Positions 1 to 5,640 of a stretch of 6,743 nt of DNA are shown one piece after another. Within the stretch, counting starts at the first letter, position 1. Each line of letters begins with the position of its first letter. The translations under genes were made by a program, and so were the position numbers. This DNA comes from an uncultured Prevotella sp. (GTDB taxonomy: Bacteria; Bacteroidota; Bacteroidia; Bacteroidales; Bacteroidaceae), in NCBI RefSeq assembly GCF_900549175.1, contig NZ_URNN01000160.1, forward strand, positions 1 through 6,743. Direction: 5' to 3'. Under the pieces are notes generated by a model that did no database searches, was not told the origin of the DNA, and saw nothing but the letters and a program-made list of their open reading frames with translations.

Positions 1-197
1 TAAACGCAAAGACGCTGAGGCGCAAAGGTTTGGATTTTCTTATTGAACACAGAGACACGGAGACACAGAGGATTTTTTAACGCAAAGACGCTGAGGCGCA
101 AAGGTTTGGATTTTCTCTGTGTCTCCGTGTCTCTGTGTTCAGTTTTATATGTAAATATGGACTTTAAAATCTTTGCGTCTCAGCGTCTTTGCGTTTA
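1..197. repeat. Nested inverted repeat made of two repeat families (A-B-A-b-a)
   Basis: Five repeat units fill this stretch. Family A (core acgcaaag-acgctgag-gcgcaaag) is at 1-40 and again at 79-116; positions 3-40 and 79-116 are identical over 38 bp. Family B (core acacagag-acacggag-acacagag) is at 44-70, with a perfect 27-bp inverted copy at 115-141. An inverted A copy at 171-197 matches 1-27 at 26 of 27 positions. The two inverted pairs are nested: A(1-27) with a(171-197) outside, B(44-70) with b(115-141) inside, and the second A copy in the loop. Either strand could fold into a long stem. The element lies downstream of the DUF58 stop and is cut by the left edge, so it may continue. It has no open reading frame of note, no transposase, and no clear U-tract after a stem, so a classical terminator is unproven. 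The repeat resembles dispersed intergenic repeats I associate with Bacteroidota; that is memory, not a search. Confidence 0.9.
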
Positions 198-212
198 AAC
201 TATGCTATTGGA

Positions 213-271
213 TTCTTCACTCTTCTCTCTTAACTCTTCACTTTTAATTCTTCCCTCTTAACTCTTAACTC
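213..271. repeat. Heptamer tandem array, consensus CTCTTAA (TTAAGAG on the minus strand)
   Basis: From 213 the sequence divides cleanly into 7-base units: ttcttca, ctcttct, ctcttaa, ctcttca, cttttaa, ttcttcc, ctcttaa, ctcttaa, plus a partial ctc. Three units match the consensus exactly and the others differ at one to three positions. The tract is almost pure pyrimidine on the plus strand. It ends 3 bp short of the DUF58 stop codon, so it would form the start of the operon's 3' untranslated region as a purine-rich RNA. It could be slippage-generated sequence. No function can be read from it. Confidence 0.85.
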
Positions 272-273
272 AG

Positions 274-1575
274 TCAGATTCTCTTCACCTCCAGATACTT
301 GTTTATTACGTCCACCGACAGGTTTTCGGGCGTTGTCAGCAGGCTCATAATGCCGTTGCGTTTCAGCGCGGAGACGATGAGCCTCTTCTCATTGGCAAAC
401 TTTTCGGCTATCACGTGGCGGTAATACTCCTCGGTGGTATCAGGTTGCGTGCCGATATACTCCTTCAGCTCGCGGTCCTCGAAGAATACCACGAGCAGCC
501 GGTGGCGGCTGTTGATCTGTCTGAGGTAAGTCAGTTGCCGCTCCATGTCGGTCTTGCCGCTGAAGTTGGTGTAGAGGATGAGCAGCGACCGCTTGGTCAC
601 GTGCCTGTTTATACCCGTTGCCAGTGCCGAGTAGTCACTCTCGCCGAACGATGTCTCCTGCGCATACAGACATTCCAGCAGCTGTTGCATGTGCCCCGGA
701 CGGCGTGATGCCGGTGTGTATGACCCGAAGCGCTCGTTAAACGTTATCAGTCCGGCCTTGTCCTCCTTGTTCATCGCCACAAACGACAGCATGAGCGACG
801 AGTTTATGGCATAGTCGAGCAGCGTCATGCCGTTGGACACCTGCTGCATTATGCGCCCCTTGTCAATCACGGTGAACACCTGTTGCGACCGTTCGTCCTG
901 ATAGATGTTCACCATCAGCTGATGCCGTCGTGCCGTTGCCCGCCAGTTGATGGTGCGCGAGTCGTCGCCCTTCACATACTCCCTTATCTGTTCGAACTCG
1001 GTGTTGTTGCCCACCCGGCGTATTCTTTTCACGCCGAGGTCGGTGAGGCGGTTGCTTATGGCCAGCAGCTCATAGCGCCGCAGCATCAGGTACGAGGGAT
1101 ACACCTTTATGTCTTCCGCCCGCCCGCAGGAATACCGTCGCTGCACCAGACCGATGCGGGTGGTGGCGAACACGCGTATCATGCCGAAGCCGTACACACC
1201 CCTTTTCGTGGGGCGCAGGCTGTACGTTATCACCCTTTCGCCGCGCGCCGGCACCGTCAGCCGGAAGCTGATGTCACGCCTCTGGAACACCACCGGAATC
1301 TCGTCCACGGCATCCACTCTTACCTCAAACGGGTAGCTGCTCTCCACGCGCAGTTTCACCTCGTTGTCATCACCGTTAGAGAACCTTTCGGCGCACTTCC
1401 TCCGCGCGTCCATGCCCTTGCGGCTCCACAACAGCGCCGTTTCCGTGGCCAAGGCTACGGCCAGTGCAGCCAGCATAATCCGCCCCACCGTGTAGAGCGG
1501 CGCGAAGAGGTAGCCCGCGGCGATGGTCAGTATCACCGTCGTGGCGGCCATGTAAAATCTTTGCGTGAGAAACAT
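274..1575 (-). CDS. DUF58 family protein, membrane anchored, with VWA-like region
   Basis: A 433-residue protein of the DUF58 family, the common partner of MoxR ATPases. Two hydrophobic segments (about 8-25 and 29-49) anchor the N-terminus. A beta-rich stretch follows (about 70-160). The family hallmark is EFEQIREYVKGDDSRTINW at 193-211, followed by RATARR. The C-terminal half (about 230-400) looks like a von Willebrand A fold, but the metal-site motif is degenerate: where DxSxS is expected the sequence has D238-K-G-R-I, and the late acidic position reads LYTNFS (334-339). The start at 1575 is natural because the protein opens with the first transmembrane segment; the next ATG upstream is followed directly by TAA. 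There is no Shine-Dalgarno sequence. It is the last gene of the operon, 59 bp after MoxR. Presumed role: membrane-side adaptor or client of MoxR. Family identity is firm; function is inferred. Confidence 0.93.
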   Translation of the reverse strand: MFLTQRFYMAATTVILTIAAGYLFAPLYTVGRIMLAALAVALATETALLWSRKGMDARRKCAERFSNGDDNEVKLRVESSYPFEVRVDAVDEIPVVFQRRDISFRLTVPARGERVITYSLRPTKRGVYGFGMIRVFATTRIGLVQRRYSCGRAEDIKVYPSYLMLRRYELLAISNRLTDLGVKRIRRVGNNTEFEQIREYVKGDDSRTINWRATARRHQLMVNIYQDERSQQVFTVIDKGRIMQQVSNGMTLLDYAINSSLMLSFVAMNKEDKAGLITFNERFGSYTPASRRPGHMQQLLECLYAQETSFGESDYSALATGINRHVTKRSLLILYTNFSGKTDMERQLTYLRQINSRHRLLVVFFEDRELKEYIGTQPDTTEEYYRHVIAEKFANEKRLIVSALKRNGIMSLLTTPENLSVDVINKYLEVKRI

Positions 1576-1581
1576 TACATT

Positions 1582-1622
1582 ATTCTTTTTGTCGGTTGCC
1601 CTCGATTCTTTTGTCGGTTGCC
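1582..1622. repeat. Direct repeat of about 18 bp, 22-23 bp period, in the MoxR-DUF58 gap
   Basis: The sequence attctttttgtcggttgcc at 1582-1600 recurs at 1605-1622 with one T fewer. The two copies fill most of the 59-bp gap between the MoxR stop and the DUF58 start; the copy nearest DUF58 ends 7 bp from its ATG. On the coding strand the unit reads GGCAACCGACAAAAAGAAT. The A-run of each unit (5 versus 4 A) is where the copies differ. Confidence 0.85.
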
Positions 1623-1634
1623 ATCAGTCGCGCC

Positions 1635-2597
1635 TTATTTCGGCACCTCCACCTTGTCAATCAGTTTCTGCGCCACCTTCAGTGTCGAGTAGCCCTCCAT
1701 CTCAGCCTCGGCGGTTAGGATGATGCGGTGTTGCAGTATATAGGGGGTCACGGTCTTTATGTCGTCGGGTGTCACGAAGTCGCGTCCCTGCTGCAGGGCG
1801 TAAGCCTTCGATGCCCGCAGCATGGCCACGGCGGCACGCGGCGACGCACCGAGGAATACGGCACGCGACGTGCGCGTCTGCTGCACAATCTTAGCCATGT
1901 ACTGCAGCAGCGACCTGTCCACCACCACGTTGTCCATCATCGCCCGCAGCTGCATCAGCTCGTCGTGCGTTATCACCGGTGCCACGTTGTCGGTGTCAAC
2001 CACGGCCCTGTTGTTCTGGTGGCGCTCCAGTATCTCCACCTCCTGCTCCTCAGTGGGGTAGCCCATCGTTATCTTCATCATGAAACGGTCCAGTTGCGCC
2101 TCCGGCAATTTGTACGTGCCTTCCTGCTCCACGGGATTCTGCGTGGCCAGTATGGTGTACAGGTCGCCCATGCGGCGTGTCACGCCGTCTACGGTCACCT
2201 GCCTTTCCTCCATCACCTCGAACAGTGCCGCCTGCGTCTTGGCCGGGGCGCGGTTTATCTCGTCCACAAGAACGATGTCGGCGAACACGGGTCCTTCGTG
2301 GAAGTCAAATTCCGATGTTTTCATGTTCAGCACGGTGGTGCCCAGCACGTCGCTCGGCATGAGGTCGGGGGTGAACTGCACGCGTGAGAAGCGTGCGTCG
2401 ACAAGGCGTGCCACGAGTCTTGCCATGAGTGTCTTGGCCACTCCCGGCACTCCTTCTATCAGTATGTGGCCGTCGGCTATCATGCACGTGAGCACCATGC
2501 TCACGGCCTCGTTCTGGCCTACTATCACTTGTGCTATGCTGTCTTTCAGCTCTTGTATCTTGCCGCTGAATAGCGTGAGGTCTGTTCTTTGTTCCAT
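1635..2597 (-). CDS. moxR: MoxR family AAA+ ATPase
   Basis: A 320-residue cytoplasmic AAA+ ATPase of the MoxR family, of the usual length. Visible motifs in order: Walker A GVPGVAKT (49-56), Walker B IVLVDEINR (108-116, catalytic D112-E113), sensor 1 ATQNP (151-155), the MoxR-typical LPEAQLDRF with the arginine finger (164-172, R171), and sensor 2 GASPRA (250-255). The C-terminal lid helices follow (to about 318). All catalytic residues are intact, so it should hydrolyse ATP, probably as a hexamer. MoxR proteins are thought to act as chaperones that mature or remodel partner complexes, usually with a DUF58 or VWA protein encoded next door, as here. The start at 2597 fits the family N-terminus and sits directly after an A-rich tract. 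It is the fifth gene of the operon. The symbol is a family name; which MoxR subfamily it belongs to is not determined here. Confidence 0.96.
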   Translation of the reverse strand: MEQRTDLTLFSGKIQELKDSIAQVIVGQNEAVSMVLTCMIADGHILIEGVPGVAKTLMARLVARLVDARFSRVQFTPDLMPSDVLGTTVLNMKTSEFDFHEGPVFADIVLVDEINRAPAKTQAALFEVMEERQVTVDGVTRRMGDLYTILATQNPVEQEGTYKLPEAQLDRFMMKITMGYPTEEQEVEILERHQNNRAVVDTDNVAPVITHDELMQLRAMMDNVVVDRSLLQYMAKIVQQTRTSRAVFLGASPRAAVAMLRASKAYALQQGRDFVTPDDIKTVTPYILQHRIILTAEAEMEGYSTLKVAQKLIDKVEVPK

Positions 2598-2612
2598 TTT
2601 TTTTTCTTTTTT
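2598..2612 (-). promoter_or_regulatory. A-rich translation initiation region of the MoxR gene
   Basis: On the coding strand the 15 bases before the ATG are six A, one G and eight A, and the A of the start codon makes a run of nine. There is no Shine-Dalgarno sequence. A-rich leaders are the typical initiation context in Bacteroidota, so this is likely the ribosome entry site. The homopolymer is also prone to length changes by slippage, which could alter expression; that is inference. Confidence 0.55.
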
Positions 2613-2659
2613 GTAGGTTTGGTAGGTGGGGGTAGGGGTATTGTAGGTTTGGTAGGTGG
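2611..2659. repeat. Exact 19-bp direct repeat, 30-bp period, in the DUF4350-MoxR gap
   Basis: The sequence ttgtaggtttggtaggtgg occurs at 2611-2629 and again, identically, at 2641-2659. The spacer is built of the same material (ggggtaggggta), so gtagg appears five times at 9-11 bp spacing. The tract is purine-rich on the plus strand with G-runs (ggtgggggtagggg), and pyrimidine-rich on the transcribed-sense strand. It fills nearly all of the 68-bp gap between the DUF4350 stop and the A-rich tract before MoxR. Confidence 0.9.
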
Positions 2660-2665
2660 CTCCGC

Positions 2666-3937
2666 CTATGTAATCTTATCCGTTATCATGTTCATGTTGT
2701 CTATATACAGTTTCACGCCGTATTCCATGGCCTCCATCTCGCCGTCGGTTATCCGGCGGATGTCTTTTATTATCTTTTCCACCTCATGGCGTTCCATGCC
2801 CGTGCGCAGGGCAATGATGTCGAACGTGTGGCTGTCGGCGGCCCTGTCTGTCACGTCCACAAGGAGCAGCCGGCGAATCTCGTCGGCAAAGAACATGAAT
2901 TTCTTCTTCACTATGTCCGTGTGGTCTTTCTTCTGATAATATAGTGTGCCCACGAGTTGTACAAACTCGAGCGAACGGTTTTGCGGCGGTTCCACCACGG
3001 GGATGATGCGCTGCCGGCGGCGGGCGTTGGATATCATCAGCAGCACTATCAGGGCCAGCGTAAGATACAGTGCCGTGCGCAGCGGCGGCTTTTTCAGGAA
3101 TACGCGCAGCGGCGACTGTTCTGCCTCATACTCTTCGGCGGTCTTCATATATGCCGTGGTGCGTACTACGCGGCGGTCGGCTATCTGCGACATCAGGCGG
3201 AACACGTATGCCGTGGTGTTGCCGTCGAGCACGCCGTAGTTGGTGAAGAGTAGCGGCGTGGACACCACTATGACCTCACCCTTGCCCATGCGCCGTCTTG
3301 CGGCCAGCGGTTGTGGGCTCTTGTCGTCCATGTCTGTCATGTCGCGGCCCGTTCTGCTCACGGCGAGGATGTCGGTTCTCCACGTGTCGACTGTTGTCAC
3401 GTGGCAGGCTGTCAGTATCGAGTATGTCCTGTAGTCGGCTTCCCCGTATATATTGTCGGTCTTCTTCCATTGGATGGTGTCGAAGGCGAGATTGTAATTG
3501 TCTTTAATTTCCTTTTTCAGGTATTTTATGTTGAAATATGAATATCCCCTAACCCCCATACCTATGCTGTCGTTCATCAGGCTGTCGGTTACGTAACCGC
3601 AGTTGCACGTCACTATCATCACCCTGCCGCCCTGTCTGGCAATGTCTCTTATGGCCTTCATGTCGGTGGCGGTGGCATTGAAGTCATTGGTGACAATGAG
3701 CACGTTCTGCCCCTCCGTTTCGGTGGAAATCTGATACAGTGTCTTCTTGGTCACGCCGTAGCCCTTTGGCAGCGACTGTGCCATGATGCTGTCGAAGACG
3801 TAGCAGCCGAACGGATTCTTGTCCTTGTTGGCGAATGTCGGCTCCCAGCTGAATTTTGCGGGCATGCTCAGCTGCAGGGCGAACATCAGCAGTATGAATA
3901 TCGTGATGCCGGCTACGAAACCCTTGCCTCCTTTCAT
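2666..3937 (-). CDS. DUF4350 domain membrane protein
   Basis: A 423-residue protein of DUF4350 type. The N-terminus has one hydrophobic helix (about 7-24), then a long extracytoplasmic region (about 25-285) with alternating beta/alpha character: NVLIVTNDFN (78-87), GGRVMIVTCNCG (103-114), and GKGEVIVVSTPLLFTNYGVL (218-237), the most family-like stretch. A second helix lies at about 287-304, followed by a basic ARRRQR and a cytoplasmic tail with IIPVVEPPQNRSLEFVQLVG (311-330). The fold recalls a glutamine-amidotransferase-like or Rossmann-like sensor without an obvious catalytic set; no enzyme activity is claimed. It is translationally coupled to the DUF4129 gene by a 4-bp ATGA overlap and has the only strong Shine-Dalgarno sequence in the operon. 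Its recurrent partners are MoxR, DUF58 and DUF4129, which suggests it is a subunit of the same membrane complex. Domain naming is from recognised pattern and context, not a search. Confidence 0.85.
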   Translation of the reverse strand: MKGGKGFVAGITIFILLMFALQLSMPAKFSWEPTFANKDKNPFGCYVFDSIMAQSLPKGYGVTKKTLYQISTETEGQNVLIVTNDFNATATDMKAIRDIARQGGRVMIVTCNCGYVTDSLMNDSIGMGVRGYSYFNIKYLKKEIKDNYNLAFDTIQWKKTDNIYGEADYRTYSILTACHVTTVDTWRTDILAVSRTGRDMTDMDDKSPQPLAARRRMGKGEVIVVSTPLLFTNYGVLDGNTTAYVFRLMSQIADRRVVRTTAYMKTAEEYEAEQSPLRVFLKKPPLRTALYLTLALIVLLMISNARRRQRIIPVVEPPQNRSLEFVQLVGTLYYQKKDHTDIVKKKFMFFADEIRRLLLVDVTDRAADSHTFDIIALRTGMERHEVEKIIKDIRRITDGEMEAMEYGVKLYIDNMNMITDKIT

Positions 3938-3951
3938 TGCGCGCCTCCTTT
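3926..3951 (-). promoter_or_regulatory. Shine-Dalgarno sequence of the DUF4350 gene, duplicated across the start codon
   Basis: On the coding strand AAAGGAGG lies at 3951-3944, six bases before the ATG at 3937-3935. It is a near-perfect anti-16S match at good spacing and is read inside the last codons of the DUF4129 gene (K-G-G). The same nine bases AAAGGAGGC recur at 3934-3926, right after the ATG, giving a 17-bp period and encoding K-G-G again. None of the other five genes has such a site. Bacteroidota ribosomes generally use Shine-Dalgarno pairing weakly, so its contribution here is uncertain; it is most plausible as a reinitiation aid at the ATGA overlap. Confidence 0.7.
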
Positions 3952-4596
3952 CCCGGCGTTGCCGCCGCCGTGTTTGCCGTCATGTCCGCCGCCGTCTGTG
4001 ATGGCAGCTTTCAGGCGCTGCATCTCCATGGCAAGCTCTTCGGTGGCCTCGAAGTTGCCGTAGCGCACGCGCAGAAAGTGGTTGGAGAACACCCTGAAGT
4101 CATGCGTCGCCACCTCTGAGGCATAGTCGGAAGGCGTCCGCCACGGCTGCCAGTTTATGCGGCCGCCGTCGGCGAGGTCTTTCAGACAGTGCAGGTATGT
4201 CAGTTTCACGGCCTCGCGGTAGTCCTGCCGCTGCATGGCTTTCTCCGTCTCCGCGGCGAAGTCGATGCCGTAGATGGTGTCTTCGCCCACTTCATAGTCT
4301 GTGGCCTTCTGCCGTCCTGAGCGTCCGAATAGTGCCGGCCGCTTGCGGTAGATGAAATAGCCTATCGCCGCCACCAGCACCACACTTATCACGGTCCATA
4401 TCAGTGTGCGGTTGTCGAAATACGTCCGGCTGCCGAAGATGGCGCTCAGTAACCGGTCGATGTGTCTTAATATCCATTCGCTCACACTGAAGTCCGACTG
4501 CACCATCTCGCGGGCGTAGTCGTAGTCACCGTCCTCCCGCCATGTTTGCAGCAGGGCGTTGTCTATGTGCAGTGTGTCGGCAGCGTTGTTCACCAT
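3934..4596 (-). CDS. DUF4129 domain membrane protein
   Basis: A 220-residue protein with one transmembrane helix (about 65-83) followed by a basic stretch (YRKRPALFGRSGRQK, 83-97), which puts the C-terminus in the cytoplasm. The C-terminal domain has DYREAVKLTYLHCLKDLAD (125-143), INWQPWRTPSDYA (147-159) and FLRVRYGNFE (174-183), the pattern of DUF4129. The N-terminal 64 residues contain DTLHIDNALLQTWREDGDYDY and would lie outside, yet no signal peptide is present. The start at 4596 is forced: the in-frame sequence upstream, back to a stop codon inside the previous gene, has no ATG, GTG or TTG. The last 20 residues are a Gly/His/Lys tail built of two 8-residue repeats. The gap from the previous gene is 26 bp, and its stop overlaps the DUF4350 start. 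It is a likely subunit of the MoxR-linked membrane complex. Confidence 0.85.
   Translation of the reverse strand: MVNNAADTLHIDNALLQTWREDGDYDYAREMVQSDFSVSEWILRHIDRLLSAIFGSRTYFDNRTLIWTVISVVLVAAIGYFIYRKRPALFGRSGRQKATDYEVGEDTIYGIDFAAETEKAMQRQDYREAVKLTYLHCLKDLADGGRINWQPWRTPSDYASEVATHDFRVFSNHFLRVRYGNFEATEELAMEMQRLKAAITDGGGHDGKHGGGNAGKGGAQ
3949..3996 (-). repeat. 24-bp tandem duplication encoding the Gly-rich tail of the DUF4129 protein
   Basis: Residues 201-208 (DGGGHDGK) and 209-216 (HGGGNAGK) of the DUF4129 protein are two copies of one 8-residue unit. The underlying 24-mers agree at 18 of 24 positions, including ACGGCGGCGG near the start and AAA at the end. The second copy runs straight into the Shine-Dalgarno sequence of the next gene. 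Confidence 0.7.
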
Positions 4597-4622
4597 ATTC
4601 GTACGGGGATATTGTGTCGTTT

Positions 4623-5618
4623 TTAGGGTTTGGGCGAGTCGAACAGCGACAGGTCGTCATCTTCGTTTTCGTCACCCATCTGTTCGAAGTTGTCTACATC
4701 GCGCTCCACCGACACCCCGTCAACCTTTTCCGCCGCGTGGCCGTAGAGCATGGCTGTGGCAACGAGCGTTATGGTATACCCCACATACATGCTGAACGAC
4801 TGTATCACGCCGAACAGGTATGTGCCGAAGGAATACAGCGGCGACGATGTCATCGGCGATGCGCTGTCTATTCCTGTCAGCACGGTCTTTACTCCTATCA
4901 TAATGTACCATGGTATGGATGCCACGCCCTGTATGAAGTTGGCGATGAAGCCGACAATGAGCAACACGCCGAATATTCCGCCCCAGATATTGAAGCCCAG
5001 CCGCAGCGCTTTTGTCAGCGACGGCCACAGTTTTGCGTCTTCTTCAATGAGGTAGATGGGTAAGGCGAGCGCCAGCGGTATGAAGCATGCAAAAAGAGCA
5101 ATGAATCCGATGACTAATAAAAATACCGATAATCCGCTACCGGCAGCAACACCGGCAGCAGCCCCAATTATTGCCATCAGTGTTATAATGACCGTTGCCA
5201 TTACGATTATGAAGAATCCCATCTTGACAGTCTTCCATGCGCCGGACAGCAGCATGGGGCGCAGTTCGCTCAGGGTGATGCCCTCCAATCGCTCCTCGCG
5301 CTCGTTGTAAACGCGCACGAGAGTGTATATCAGCGACGCGCACAGTGTCGTGCCCACCAACATGGCCAGCATGAACGCGCCATATCCGCCAATGAATTTG
5401 ACCATCCCTTCATTATCTATGGCGTCTATGTTGTCAAATGCGAATATGTTCTCCATATATGTGTTCATCCCCACTGCCTGCACTGCGCATACCGGCAGCA
5501 GCAGATAGGCGAGAAACTTGAACAGCGTCTTGCCGTTCTCCGACAGAAAGTCGAACGTGTCGCTCAGCTTCCTGCTGAATGTCCGTTCTGTGTAGAGTTC
5601 AATCTTTTGTCTTTGCAT
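4623..5618 (-). CDS. Polytopic membrane protein of unknown function
   Basis: I do not recognise a named family. The 331-residue protein starts with a polar, amphipathic 30 residues (KIELYTERTFSRKLSDTFDF) and then has about six to eight hydrophobic segments: roughly 32-50, 74-98, 133-153, 162-190, 213-230, possibly 233-248, and 263-292. Cytoplasmic-looking loops are charged (VRVYNEREERLEGITLSELR at 101-120; IEEDAKLWPSLTKALRLG at 191-208). It resembles the YciC or glycerophosphodiesterase membrane-domain type of helical bundle, but that is only an impression. The end is acidic: GDENEDDDLSLFDSPKP (315-331). No catalytic motif is seen. It lies 22 bp after the SpoIIM gene and 26 bp before the DUF4129 gene, so it is probably a component or client of the same membrane system. 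The start has no Shine-Dalgarno sequence but gives a sensible N-terminus. Confidence 0.85.
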   Translation of the reverse strand: MQRQKIELYTERTFSRKLSDTFDFLSENGKTLFKFLAYLLLPVCAVQAVGMNTYMENIFAFDNIDAIDNEGMVKFIGGYGAFMLAMLVGTTLCASLIYTLVRVYNEREERLEGITLSELRPMLLSGAWKTVKMGFFIIVMATVIITLMAIIGAAAGVAAGSGLSVFLLVIGFIALFACFIPLALALPIYLIEEDAKLWPSLTKALRLGFNIWGGIFGVLLIVGFIANFIQGVASIPWYIMIGVKTVLTGIDSASPMTSSPLYSFGTYLFGVIQSFSMYVGYTITLVATAMLYGHAAEKVDGVSVERDVDNFEQMGDENEDDDLSLFDSPKP

Positions 5619-5640
5619 ATTATTGTATGTTAATCATCGA

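Noticed and set aside
1..116. Possible CRISPR: two identical 38-bp repeats separated by 38 bp
   Set aside because: The intervening sequence is itself a repeat with an inverted copy at 115-141, the third copy (171-197) is inverted and diverged, and no regular array or cas gene is present.
1..197. Insertion sequence or retroelement remnant
   Set aside because: No transposase or reverse-transcriptase coding sequence is visible, and the left flank needed to test for a target duplication is outside the window. A miniature element is kept only as a hypothesis.
115..197. Rho-independent terminator for the operon in the inverted repeats
   Set aside because: Stems are strong, but no U-tract follows them on the minus strand within the window, so I did not call a terminator.
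883..1692. Long plus-strand open frame of 269 codons opposite the DUF58 gene
   Set aside because: It lies antisense to a conserved family with intact motifs, is rich in His, Arg and Pro as expected from a shadow frame, and has no promoter or family resemblance.
1728..2616. Plus-strand open frames opposite the MoxR gene
   Set aside because: The minus strand has complete Walker A, Walker B, sensor and arginine-finger motifs; the plus-strand frames are shadows of its codon bias.
2611..2659. G-quadruplex on the plus strand of the G-rich repeat
   Set aside because: Only two runs of three or more G are present (ggtgggggtagggg region); the rest are GG pairs, so only a weak two-tetrad structure would be possible.
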